DNA of 64,000 bases from Streptomyces sp. NBC_01260 (GTDB taxonomy: Bacteria > Actinomycetota > Actinomycetes > Streptomycetales > Streptomycetaceae): assembly GCF_036226405.1 (NCBI RefSeq), contig NZ_CP108464.1, forward strand, positions 5,208,001 to 5,272,000. The letters are read 5' to 3'. Below the pieces are notes generated by a model. The model worked only from the letters and a program-made list of their open reading frames with translations, searched no databases and had not been told where the DNA came from. Position numbers and translations under genes: made by a program. This document shows, piece after piece, positions 1 through 8,327 of this stretch; the first letter of the stretch is position 1; the number at the start of each line of letters is the position of its first letter.

Positions 1-567
<567 letters not shown>

Positions 568-643
568 GTTGCTCGCGTCCACTGTGTTAGTTCTGAAATA
601 ACGAACGGCCGTGTTTTGTTCCGGTGTTGGTTAATTTCATAGT

Positions 644-763
644 GTTTCGGTGGTCATTGCGTTAGGGAAACGCCCGGTTACATTCCGAACCCGGAAGCTA
701 AGCCTTTCAGCGCCGATGGTACTGCAGGGGGGACCCTGTGGGAGAGTAGGACGCCGCCGAACT
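644..763 (+). rRNA. rrf: 5S ribosomal RNA
   Basis: This is a roughly 120-nt 5S rRNA with the Streptomyces-like 5' strand gtttcggtggtcattgcg, the conserved loop B/C segment cattccgaacccggaagctaag, and a 3' strand gacgccgccgaac that pairs with the 5' end. It lies about 76 nt after the 23S end with no tRNA in the spacer, as is usual in Streptomyces rrn operons. Ends may be off by 1-3 nt. Confidence 0.95.
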
Positions 764-778
764 CCTTTTGATAGTTAA

Positions 779-808
779 GCCCCGTGCCCTTGTGGCACGG
801 GGCTTTTC
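779..808 (+). terminator. Rho-independent terminator of the rRNA operon
   Basis: A perfect 10-bp stem (gccccgtgcc at 779-788 with ggcacggggc at 794-803) and a 5-nt loop are followed by ttttc. It sits 15 nt past the 5S gene and is a canonical terminator for the rrn operon. The remaining bases up to 906 hold no gene. Confidence 0.9.
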
Positions 809-906
809 TGCGTTCCGGACCAGAAAGGGCTTGAACGGATCCGAGCGGGTCACGTCCGTCCTTCCTGACGTGCCCGCTGATCGGATCGGGCGCGGCCGCA
901 GCCCCG

Positions 907-2217
907 CTACAGACGGCCTGCTGCCTTCAGAGCCAGATAGGCGTCGGCGAGAGCCGGCGCGAGGGTGTCGGGAGTGGCGTCGACGACCACTACGCCGCGG
1001 CGCTGGAGCTGGTCCGCCGTTCGACGCCGTCGAGCCTTGGCCCGGGCACCGGCAGCTGCCTCGTAGACCGCGTCCACTGTGCCTCTCGCGCCGGCCATCT
1101 CCTCGATGTGCGGGTCGCTGACGGCCGCCAGCAGCAGGGTGTGGCGCTGGGTCAGGCGGGACAGGACGGGCAGCAGGCCCTCCTCGACGGGGGCCGCGTC
1201 GAGACTGCTCAGAAGCACGATCAAGGAACGGCGAGGGGCGCTCGCCAGAGCCGTGGCACTGAGGCCCCGCGTATCCGTTTCCACGAGCTCCGGTTCGAGC
1301 GGCGCCATCGCATCGACCATGGCCGACAGGACTTCCCCGGCTGCCCGGCGCTGAACGCGGGCGCGGACACGGCGGTCGTAGGCGAGCAGATCCACGCGGT
1401 CGCCCGCTCGGGTGGCGAGAGCGGTCAGGAGCAGGGCCGCGTCCATCGCCGCGTCGAGACGAGGGACGTCACCGACCCGCCCTGCCGAGGTACGGCCCGT
1501 ATCGAGGATGACGAGGATGTGCCGGTCGCGCTCGGGGCGCCACGTCCGTACGGCGACGGCAGACTGGCGGGCGGTGGCCCGCCAGTCGATCGAGCGGGTG
1601 TCGTCGCCGGGGACGTAAGCACGAAGACTGTCGAACTCCGTACCCTCGCCGCGGGTCAGGACACTCGTGCGGCCGTCGAGTTCTCGCAGTCTGGCGAGGC
1701 GGGACGGCAGGTGCTTGCGACTGGTGAACGGCGGCAGGACCCGGACCGTCCAAGGGACTCGATGATTGCCTTGGCGGGCCACGAGGCCCAGCGGCCCGTA
1801 CGAGCGGACGGTGACCAGCTCGGCCCGTCGGTCACCACGGCGGGTGGGGCGCAGGAATGTGGTGACGCGGCGGCGTTCGCCGGACGGGATCGTCAGCTTG
1901 TGGCGGGACGCGGACTGCTCCGCGCCCGGCTGCCAACTGCTGGGAGGCCAGGCATCACGGAGGTGTGCCCGCAGGCGGCGGCGGGAACGATTGACTACGG
2001 TGAGTTGCACTTCCGCGCCGTCACCGAGTCGAACGCTTGTATCGCCAGATCGGGTGAACTGGAGCGGGCGCACTGGCGCAGCCAGGGCATAGTCGCACAG
2101 AATTGCTAGAGACAGCGGGGCGTTGACCGCGAGCATGCCCGTCCAGCTCGGGGCCAGGATGCCTACTGGGAGTGACCCCAGAGCGGCGAGCAGCGCGGTG
2201 CGTCCGGTGAGGGCCAC
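907..2217 (-). CDS. DUF58 domain-containing protein (MoxR partner)
   Basis: This 436-residue protein starts at a GTG 11 nt downstream of the moxR stop. The N-terminus has hydrophobic segments at about residues 8-45 that should anchor it. The C-terminal half carries the DUF58 core (GEGTEFDSLRAYVPGDDTRSIDWRAT spanning roughly residues 190-215) followed by a von Willebrand A-like strand (HILVILDTGRT). DUF58 proteins usually sit beside MoxR AAA+ ATPases and are thought to act with them in metal insertion or envelope complex assembly, but the substrate here is unknown. It is the last gene of a five-gene minus-strand operon. The family call is strong and the cellular role is inference. Confidence 0.9.
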   Translation of the reverse strand: MALTGRTALLAALGSLPVGILAPSWTGMLAVNAPLSLAILCDYALAAPVRPLQFTRSGDTSVRLGDGAEVQLTVVNRSRRRLRAHLRDAWPPSSWQPGAEQSASRHKLTIPSGERRRVTTFLRPTRRGDRRAELVTVRSYGPLGLVARQGNHRVPWTVRVLPPFTSRKHLPSRLARLRELDGRTSVLTRGEGTEFDSLRAYVPGDDTRSIDWRATARQSAVAVRTWRPERDRHILVILDTGRTSAGRVGDVPRLDAAMDAALLLTALATRAGDRVDLLAYDRRVRARVQRRAAGEVLSAMVDAMAPLEPELVETDTRGLSATALASAPRRSLIVLLSSLDAAPVEEGLLPVLSRLTQRHTLLLAAVSDPHIEEMAGARGTVDAVYEAAAGARAKARRRRTADQLQRRGVVVVDATPDTLAPALADAYLALKAAGRL

Positions 2218-2228
2218 GATTCACCGCC

Positions 2229-3230
2229 TCATCGGGGTACGGGGACTTGGGCGAGGACTGCGGTGATGACGGAGTCGGGGGTGACACCTTCCATCTCCGC
2301 CTCGGGCCGCAGCTGGATGCGGTGGCGGAGAGTGGGGAGGGCCAGGGCTTTCACGTCGTCCGGAATCACGTAGTCGCGGCCCGTGAGCCAGGCCCAGGCC
2401 CGGGCGGTGGAGAGCAGAGCAGTGGCACCTCGGGGTGAGACCCCGAGGGAGAGTGAGGGGGAATCACGCGTGGCACGACAGATATCCACGACGTAGCCGG
2501 CGATCTCGGGGGAGACGCTGGTCCTGGCGACAGCGGTGCGAGCGGCTTCCAGGTCGGCCGGTCCTGCGACCGGGCGTATGCCCGCTGCCTTGAGATCGCG
2601 GGGGTTGAAGCCGTCGGCATGGCGGGTCAGGACGTTGATCTCGTCCTCACGGGACGGAAGAGGCACCGTCAGCTTGAGGAGGAAGCGGTCCAACTGGGCT
2701 TCGGGAAGCGGGTATGTGCCCTCGTACTCCACCGGGTTCTGGGTGGCTGCGACGAGGAAGGGGTCGGGGAGGAGACGTGGGGTTCCGTCGACGGTGACCT
2801 GGCGCTCCTCCATTGCCTCCAGGAGGGAGGACTGGGTCTTGGGAGGTGTCCGGTTGATTTCGTCGGCGAGCAGGAGGTTGGTGAAGACCGGCCCCGGCTG
2901 GAAGGAGAACTCGGCGGTGCGGGCGTCGTAGACGAGGGACCCGGTCACGTCGCTGGGCATCAGGTCAGGGGTGAACTGGACGCGTTTGGTGTCGAGTTCG
3001 AGTGACGCCGCGAGGGCGCGGACCAAGAGGGTCTTGGCCACACCCAGGACGCCTTCGAGTAGGACGTGACCCCGGCAGAGCAGTGCGACGACGAGTCCGG
3101 TCACCGCCGGGTCCTGTCCGACCACGGCCTTGGCGATCTCGGAGCGCAGAGTTTCCAGGGAGGCGCGGGCCGCATCGTCGCTCCTGATGGTCTCGGCTGT
3201 CCCGGCGGGAACTGGGGGCGGGGCGGTCAT
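2229..3230 (-). CDS. MoxR-family AAA+ ATPase
   Basis: This 333-residue AAA+ ATPase has a Walker A-like GVLGVAKT at residues 60-67, Walker B LLADEINR around 120-127 with D123/E124, and sensor-1 ATQNPVEYEGTYPLPEAQLDRF around 160-180. These are typical of the MoxR APE2 group, in which the P-loop reads GxxGxxKT. Its ATG overlaps the stop of the upstream DUF4350 gene by 4 nt (ATGA at 3227-3230), which implies translational coupling. With the adjacent DUF58 protein it probably forms a chaperone-like ATPase module; the client is not evident. Confidence 0.95.
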   Translation of the reverse strand: MTAPPPVPAGTAETIRSDDAARASLETLRSEIAKAVVGQDPAVTGLVVALLCRGHVLLEGVLGVAKTLLVRALAASLELDTKRVQFTPDLMPSDVTGSLVYDARTAEFSFQPGPVFTNLLLADEINRTPPKTQSSLLEAMEERQVTVDGTPRLLPDPFLVAATQNPVEYEGTYPLPEAQLDRFLLKLTVPLPSREDEINVLTRHADGFNPRDLKAAGIRPVAGPADLEAARTAVARTSVSPEIAGYVVDICRATRDSPSLSLGVSPRGATALLSTARAWAWLTGRDYVIPDDVKALALPTLRHRIQLRPEAEMEGVTPDSVITAVLAQVPVPR

Positions 3231-4453
3231 GAGGTACGAACCTCCCTTTCGAGGGAGTCGAGTTGGTCTGCCAGAAGGACGAGCGCGGCGTCGTCGGAAG
3301 GAGCCGAGCCAAAGAACAGTTCTCGGAGGCCGCTGTCGGTCGTGCTGAGGCGCGCGGAGACGGCGGGCAGGAGCGTGACGGGGGAGTGGGCGTCCCGGGG
3401 GGAGACGCCGACGAGGGGGGCGATACGGGTGCGAGAGGCGTGGCGCAGTGAAGCGGCGGCCCGGTCACGGGCGTTGGTCTTGCGGTGGAGGCGGGCACGC
3501 CCCTCGGTGGACTCGGAGGCGCGAATGGCCACGGGCAGCCGTTCGGCGATCACGGGGCCCAGGCGACGGGCTCGCCAGACGGCGGCAAGTACGGCGGCGA
3601 TTGCGAGTTGCAGGGTGCCCCACAGCCAGCCCGAGGGGATCAGGTCGAGGAAGCTGCTCTCGCCGCCTGCGCTCTCGCCCCCTGCACCGTCGTCATCGTT
3701 GCCGCCGCTGCTTGCGGCGGGACTGTCAGCGAGCGAGGGAAGGTACCAGACCAGATGCGGGTGGGAGCCGAGGAGTTGAAGGGCCAGCGAAGCGTTGCCC
3801 TGATTGTCCAGACGGTCGTTGTACAGGATGTCGGGGGAACCGAGAAGGACAGTGTCGCCCGCTGCAGGCTGCCGGAGGAGCAGCAGGGAGGGAAGGCCGT
3901 CGGCCGGGTAGCAGGCGAGGGCGTCGAGGCTGTCCGAGGCGTAGCGGAAGCCACCCGTCTCGACATCGCCGGCTCGACGGGCCGCGTCCAAGGAGCACCG
4001 AGGGGCACGTGTGGTGACCGGGGCGGAGGACTCCGCTCGGACGCCGGGGGCCAGTGCGCCCACGGAGGGAGGGCCCGCAGCGATGAGCACGGTGCGGCCG
4101 GCGGCGTCGGCCGTTGCGGTGCGGAGCTTGTTCTGCTGGACCGGCGTCAGCAGGTTGGGTGCGGCGACGAGCAGCGTGGTGTCGGGGCCGGCAGCGGATG
4201 TGGCGTCCTGGAGCGTGGTGACGACGCGGACGGAGACGCCACGGTCCTTGAGCAGTTCGGCGACGGCCCGGCTGCCGTAGCGGTCCGCGGAGCGGGGGTC
4301 GAGGCGTCCGTGCCGATCACCGGAGTGGGTGGCCGCCAGGGCGACTCCGGCGGCCACGAGCACGAGGACGGCGAGCAGCAGTCCGCGTGTGCGGATCCAG
4401 ACCTGACGGGGAGTCGGGGAGGCCGAGGAGGAAGGGGTGGTGACCACGGTCAT
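3227..4453 (-). CDS. DUF4350 domain-containing membrane protein
   Basis: The protein is 408 residues from an ATG at 4453 that overlaps the preceding stop as ATGA (4450-4453). The frame stays open far upstream, but this start has the operon coupling and begins just before the first membrane segment (about residues 18-40). A DUF4350-type extracytoplasmic domain follows, including RSADRYGSRAVAELLKDRGV. A second membrane segment (WGTLQLAIAAVLAAVW) and a cytoplasmic tail come after a Gly/Asp/Ser-rich stretch. DUF4350 proteins occur in MoxR-DUF58-DUF4129 operons of actinobacteria; the biochemical role is unknown. Confidence 0.88.
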   Translation of the reverse strand: MTVVTTPSSSASPTPRQVWIRTRGLLLAVLVLVAAGVALAATHSGDRHGRLDPRSADRYGSRAVAELLKDRGVSVRVVTTLQDATSAAGPDTTLLVAAPNLLTPVQQNKLRTATADAAGRTVLIAAGPPSVGALAPGVRAESSAPVTTRAPRCSLDAARRAGDVETGGFRYASDSLDALACYPADGLPSLLLLRQPAAGDTVLLGSPDILYNDRLDNQGNASLALQLLGSHPHLVWYLPSLADSPAASSGGNDDDGAGGESAGGESSFLDLIPSGWLWGTLQLAIAAVLAAVWRARRLGPVIAERLPVAIRASESTEGRARLHRKTNARDRAAASLRHASRTRIAPLVGVSPRDAHSPVTLLPAVSARLSTTDSGLRELFFGSAPSDDAALVLLADQLDSLEREVRTS

Positions 4454-5139
4454 CCGGCAGCTCCCTGGAGCGCGCCGGTCAGCTGGGGCTTGGTGGACCC
4501 GAGCTCCAGGTCCAGGGCGAGCACGGTCAGATACGCCTGCTGGTCGGCGGTGCGGCCACCGTATGTGACGTCGTCGAACTGCCGGGCCGCCGCAAGCAGT
4601 CGCGTGGCGTGTGCGGGGAGCGGGCGGGCGGCTTCCGCGGCGGCTTCGTCGGCCGTTCGGCCGGGGCGCGGGTCCAGCAGGGCGCGTTCCTCGAGGGAGC
4701 GGACGATGGCGCGCATCCGTTCCTGGACCGCCTGGTTCCAGCGGCCGGCGGCGGCGTGCGCCTCGGCCGCTGTGCGGTGCTCCGCAGCACTGCGGGGACC
4801 GTTCCGGAAGAGGGCGTCCGCCGGGCTGAAGCCGCGTTGCGGGGTGCCCAGCCGCCACCAGAGTGCGGCGACCAGAGCGAGGACGATCAGTACCAGTACG
4901 ACCAGTCCTGCCGGACCGCCGGGGGCGGCGCCCGAGGCGGACGAGAGGAGATCGCCGATCCACTTCCACAGGTGGTCGAGGGCACGCTGGAGGAGGTTCG
5001 GGTCGTTCTCGTGGTACATCGGTTTGGACAATTCGTGCCGTGCGGCCTCGCGGCCGGGCACCCGCGGGGTGTCCACGGGTATGTCGCCGCTCGCCCGGAT
5101 CAGCAGTTGTGCCGCCGCTGTGCCGCCCGCCCCCGACAC
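4450..5139 (-). CDS. DUF4129 domain-containing membrane protein
   Basis: The protein is 229 residues from a GTG at 5139, four bases after the stop of the preceding gene; upstream in-frame codons overlap that gene and look unreal. It has one central membrane segment (GLVVLVLIVLALVAALWW). A C-terminal DUF4129 region follows, containing ERMRAIVRSLEERALLDP, a typical DUF4129 pattern. It overlaps DUF4350 by 4 nt. Linkage to MoxR, DUF58 and DUF4350 supports an envelope-associated complex; nothing in the sequence shows catalysis. Confidence 0.88.
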   Translation of the reverse strand: MSGAGGTAAAQLLIRASGDIPVDTPRVPGREAARHELSKPMYHENDPNLLQRALDHLWKWIGDLLSSASGAAPGGPAGLVVLVLIVLALVAALWWRLGTPQRGFSPADALFRNGPRSAAEHRTAAEAHAAAGRWNQAVQERMRAIVRSLEERALLDPRPGRTADEAAAEAARPLPAHATRLLAAARQFDDVTYGGRTADQQAYLTVLALDLELGSTKPQLTGALQGAAG

Positions 5140-5143
5140 GGCG

Positions 5144-6346
5144 TCAGCTCCTGTTGTCGTAGCCCGGCAGGCCGGCTGCCCTGGCGAGGTCGAGGTCGAG
5201 TGCCTCGCGTCGGATGCGCTGGTCCACGTAGAGCAGCGCCATGACACCCGCGGAGAGAGGGTAGGTGATCGTTGCGATGACCACGTTGCCGATACCGGAG
5301 ACGATCAGGAACGGCCAGCCGAGACTGTTGGCGCCATTGGTGAGGAACGCGTTCAGACCGCCGCCGTCCACAATCATCGCGATGATGCCGAACGGGATCC
5401 CGATCACCAGGGTCACGATGAGGATCAGCAGCCAGGTGAGCGCCAGGATGCCGAAGGTCCGCCACCAGGCACCCCGGATCAGTTTGGCGGAGCGCCGCAT
5501 CGAGGTGGTGATCGACTGCCGCTCCAGCATCAGCGCAGGGGAGGCGAGGCAGAAGCGGACCATCAGCCAGACCAGCACGACACATGTGGCGAGCAGCGCG
5601 AGGAAGGCGAGCCCGACACCTGCCGTGTCGCCGAGCAGGTAGCCGGGCAGGAGTCCGACGGTCATGATGGCCGCGGCCATGACAGCCAACAGCAGTGTCA
5701 GGCCCAGCAGCGGGAACAGCCTGGGCCGGGCCTCGGCCCACGCGTCGGCGAGGGTGACGGGGCGGCCGAGCACCGAGCGGCTGATCACCACGGTCAGTAC
5801 CGCTGTGGTGAAGATGGTGGCGAGCATCGTGATGAGCAGAGGCGGGGCGTTGTTCAGCAACGTGGCCTGGAGCGAGTCGGCTTCCTGTCGCAGGGCCTCC
5901 GAGCCCGTGGCGTTCAAGTCGACCGACGGGGGATCGGGCAGCAGATAGCGCTGCACGAGGAGGATCGCGGTCTGGACGATCACGGAGACGGTGAGCGTGA
6001 TGCTGAGGACCGTGCGCCAGTGGGCGCGCATGGTGGATACGGCGCCGTCCAGGATCTCGCCGACGCCCAGTGGCCGGAGCGGGATGACGCCGGGCCGGGC
6101 CGCATCCGGCAGGCCGCCCCAGCCGGGCCCCTGCGGCCGGCCGCCCCAGCCGGGGGCGGGTGGCGGTGCGCCGGGGCCGGTGCCGGAACTGCTCGGCGGG
6201 GACCACTGTCCTGCGGGCGGCTGCGTGGAAGACCAGTTTCCCGCAGGTCCGTTGCCGTCGACAGGCTCGGAAGGCCGGGGGATGCCCGCCTCCTGGCCGT
6301 CGGAGGGGGCAGATCCGGGCGAGGCCCAGCCCGGAGTGTCGTTCAT
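5144..6346 (-). CDS. Multi-pass integral membrane protein with Pro/Gly-rich N-terminus
   Basis: This 400-residue protein has a Pro/Gly/Trp-rich disordered N-terminus of about 100 residues followed by roughly six hydrophobic segments. These include ITLTVSVIVQTAILLVQRYL, LTLLLAVMAAAIMTVGLLPGY and LLATCVVLVWLMVRFCL. The core resembles the glycerophosphodiester-phosphodiesterase membrane-domain-like family found upstream of MoxR operons in Streptomyces, without any catalytic domain. Its ATG has a good ribosome site (aaggag 9 nt upstream on the minus strand). It is the first gene of the five-gene operon, so its 140-bp divergent region with mtnA likely holds the operon promoter. Function unknown. 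Confidence 0.85.
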   Translation of the reverse strand: MNDTPGWASPGSAPSDGQEAGIPRPSEPVDGNGPAGNWSSTQPPAGQWSPPSSSGTGPGAPPPAPGWGGRPQGPGWGGLPDAARPGVIPLRPLGVGEILDGAVSTMRAHWRTVLSITLTVSVIVQTAILLVQRYLLPDPPSVDLNATGSEALRQEADSLQATLLNNAPPLLITMLATIFTTAVLTVVISRSVLGRPVTLADAWAEARPRLFPLLGLTLLLAVMAAAIMTVGLLPGYLLGDTAGVGLAFLALLATCVVLVWLMVRFCLASPALMLERQSITTSMRRSAKLIRGAWWRTFGILALTWLLILIVTLVIGIPFGIIAMIVDGGGLNAFLTNGANSLGWPFLIVSGIGNVVIATITYPLSAGVMALLYVDQRIRREALDLDLARAAGLPGYDNRS

Positions 6347-6486
6347 TCTCGCTCCTTAACGGTCCTGACCGCTCATCGGGGCGTCAGGTTGGCAGCCATC
6401 GTGCCACGCGTTGCACCGGTCCGGGCCTGGTGCTCTATCTCCTTCGTCCCTTCATTTGTGGGCGGCTCACCGGGCAGACTGGGGGG

Positions 6487-7632
6487 ATGGCTGATCAGGA
6501 CGCGCAACCGCCGGTGGGCATCGCCCCCTCGGCGCTTTCCGTACTTCGCTGGGACGAGCCTCCGGAAGGTCCGGTGCTGGTGCTTCTCGACCAGACGCGG
6601 TTGCCTGCGGAGGAAGCCGAGCTGGTGTGCGCCGATGTGCCCGCGCTGGTGGAGGCGATCCGGACGCTGGCGGTGCGGGGAGCACCGCTGCTCGGTATCG
6701 CGGGGGCCTATGGCGTGGCTCTCGCCGCGGTACGGGGCCAGGACGTGGGGGTGGCCGCAGGGCTGCTGGAGCGGGCGCGGCCCACCGCGGTGAACCTCGG
6801 CTACGGCGTGCGGCGGGCCGCCGGGGTGTACCGGGCGGCGGTCGAGAAGGGGGCAGGTCCGGCGCAGGCCGCGGCGGAGGTGCTGGCAGAGGCCAGGGCC
6901 CTGCACCGGGAGGACGCCGTGGCCAGCGGTCGCATGGCGCGGTTCGGGCTCGCCCTCCTGGACGAGCTGCTGCCCGACGGCGGGCATCAGCTGCTGACCC
7001 ACTGCAACACCGGGGCGCTCGTCTCGGGAGGCGAGGGCACCGCCTTCGCGGTGGCGCTCGGCGCGCACCGGGCAGGCCGGCTGAGGCGGCTGTGGGTGGA
7101 CGAGACCCGTCCGCTGCTCCAGGGCGCCAGGCTCACCGCGTACGAGGCGGCTCGCAGCGGTATGCCGTACAGCCTGCTCACGGACAACGCCGCAGGGTCG
7201 CTGTTTGCCGCAGGGGAGGTGGATGCCGTACTCATCGGTGCGGACCGCATCGCCGCGGACGGATCCGTGGCCAACAAGGTGGGGAGTTATCCGCTGGCGG
7301 TGCTCGCGAAGTATCACCACGTACCGTTCATCGTGGTGGCCCCGACCACGACCGTGGATCTGGACACCGCGGACGGGGCGTCGATCACCGTGGAGCAGAG
7401 ACCCGGACGGGAAGTGACTGAGGTCACATTGTCGCAGGTCGGGCTAGCCGGCCGGGAAACGGGTGGCGTGGTCGTGGCACCGCTGGGATCCCCGGCGTAC
7501 AACCCCGCCTTCGACATCACGCCGCCGGAGCTGGTCACGGCGATCGTCACGGAGGAGGGCGTAATCTCCCCGGTCACAGGGGTCGGACTGGCAGAGCTGT
7601 GTGCCAGGTCATCGCAGATAACGATTAGCTAA
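6487..7632 (+). CDS. mtnA: S-methyl-5-thioribose-1-phosphate isomerase
   Basis: This is a 381-residue aldose-ketose isomerase of the methionine salvage pathway (MTR-1-P to MTRu-1-P), in the eIF2B-alpha-related fold. It shows VRGAPLLGIAGAYG at residues 63-76, the catalytic cysteine in THCNTGAL (C173), the VDETRPLLQGARLTA substrate segment at 204-217, and the catalytic aspartate in IGADRIAADGS (D252). The length matches the family. The ATG at 6487 was chosen because conserved sequence begins shortly after it, although the frame is open further upstream. It is divergent from the membrane-protein operon and ends only 4 nt before mtrA, so readthrough into mtrA is likely. Confidence 0.96.
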   Translation: MADQDAQPPVGIAPSALSVLRWDEPPEGPVLVLLDQTRLPAEEAELVCADVPALVEAIRTLAVRGAPLLGIAGAYGVALAAVRGQDVGVAAGLLERARPTAVNLGYGVRRAAGVYRAAVEKGAGPAQAAAEVLAEARALHREDAVASGRMARFGLALLDELLPDGGHQLLTHCNTGALVSGGEGTAFAVALGAHRAGRLRRLWVDETRPLLQGARLTAYEAARSGMPYSLLTDNAAGSLFAAGEVDAVLIGADRIAADGSVANKVGSYPLAVLAKYHHVPFIVVAPTTTVDLDTADGASITVEQRPGREVTEVTLSQVGLAGRETGGVVVAPLGSPAYNPAFDITPPELVTAIVTEEGVISPVTGVGLAELCARSSQITIS

Positions 7633-7636
7633 TGGG

Positions 7637-8326
7637 ATGATGTCGATTATGAAGGGACGCGTCCTTGTCGTCGACGACGACACCGCACTGGCCGAGATGC
7701 TCGGCATTGTGCTGCGTGGTGAGGGGTTCGAGCCGTCGTTCGTAGCGGACGGCGACAAGGCACTTGCTGCATTTCGTGAGGCAAAGCCGGACCTGGTCCT
7801 GCTGGATCTCATGCTGCCCGGTAGGGACGGCATCGAGGTCTGCAGGCTGATCAGGGCCGAGTCAGGTGTGCCGATCGTCATGCTCACTGCCAAGAGCGAC
7901 ACGGTTGACGTGGTGGTGGGCCTGGAATCCGGGGCCGACGACTACATCGTCAAGCCGTTCAAACCTAAGGAGTTGGTTGCCCGGATCAGGGCACGTTTGC
8001 GGAGGTCCGAGGAGCCGGCGCCGGAGCAGCTGACCATCGGCGATCTGGTCATAGATGTGGCCGGGCACTCGGTGAAGCGGGACGGGCAGTCCATTGCCCT
8101 GACCCCGCTGGAGTTCGACCTGCTGGTCGCGCTCGCCCGTAAGCCGTGGCAGGTCTTCACCCGTGAGGTACTGCTCGAGCAGGTATGGGGATATCGCCAT
8201 GCCGCCGACACCCGGCTGGTGAACGTTCATGTTCAGCGTCTCCGCTCCAAGGTCGAGAAGGACCCGGAGCGGCCGGAGATCGTGGTGACCGTCCGAGGCG
8301 TCGGTTACAAGGCCGGACCGAGCTGA
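7637..8326 (+). CDS. mtrA: Two-component response regulator MtrA
   Basis: MtrA is a 229-residue OmpR/PhoB-type regulator. The receiver domain has the acidic pocket VVDDDT (residues 11-16), phospho-acceptor D57 in LLDLMLPG, T84 and K106. The C-terminal winged helix (about 135-227) includes LTPLEFDLLVALARKPWQVF and VNVHVQRLRSKVEKDP. In actinobacteria MtrA coordinates cell-wall and division genes and, in Streptomyces, development and antibiotic genes. Two adjacent ATGs (7637, 7640) plus ATG 7649 are possible; no strong Shine-Dalgarno is visible, which fits coupling to mtnA ending at 7632. It forms an operon with mtrB and lpqB. Confidence 0.97.
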   Translation: MMSIMKGRVLVVDDDTALAEMLGIVLRGEGFEPSFVADGDKALAAFREAKPDLVLLDLMLPGRDGIEVCRLIRAESGVPIVMLTAKSDTVDVVVGLESGADDYIVKPFKPKELVARIRARLRRSEEPAPEQLTIGDLVIDVAGHSVKRDGQSIALTPLEFDLLVALARKPWQVFTREVLLEQVWGYRHAADTRLVNVHVQRLRSKVEKDPERPEIVVTVRGVGYKAGPS

Positions 8327-8327
8327 C

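Noticed and set aside
3485..6793. A 1102-codon plus-strand frame across the MoxR operon
   Set aside because: It runs antisense to three well-supported overlapping genes and has no recognisable domain.
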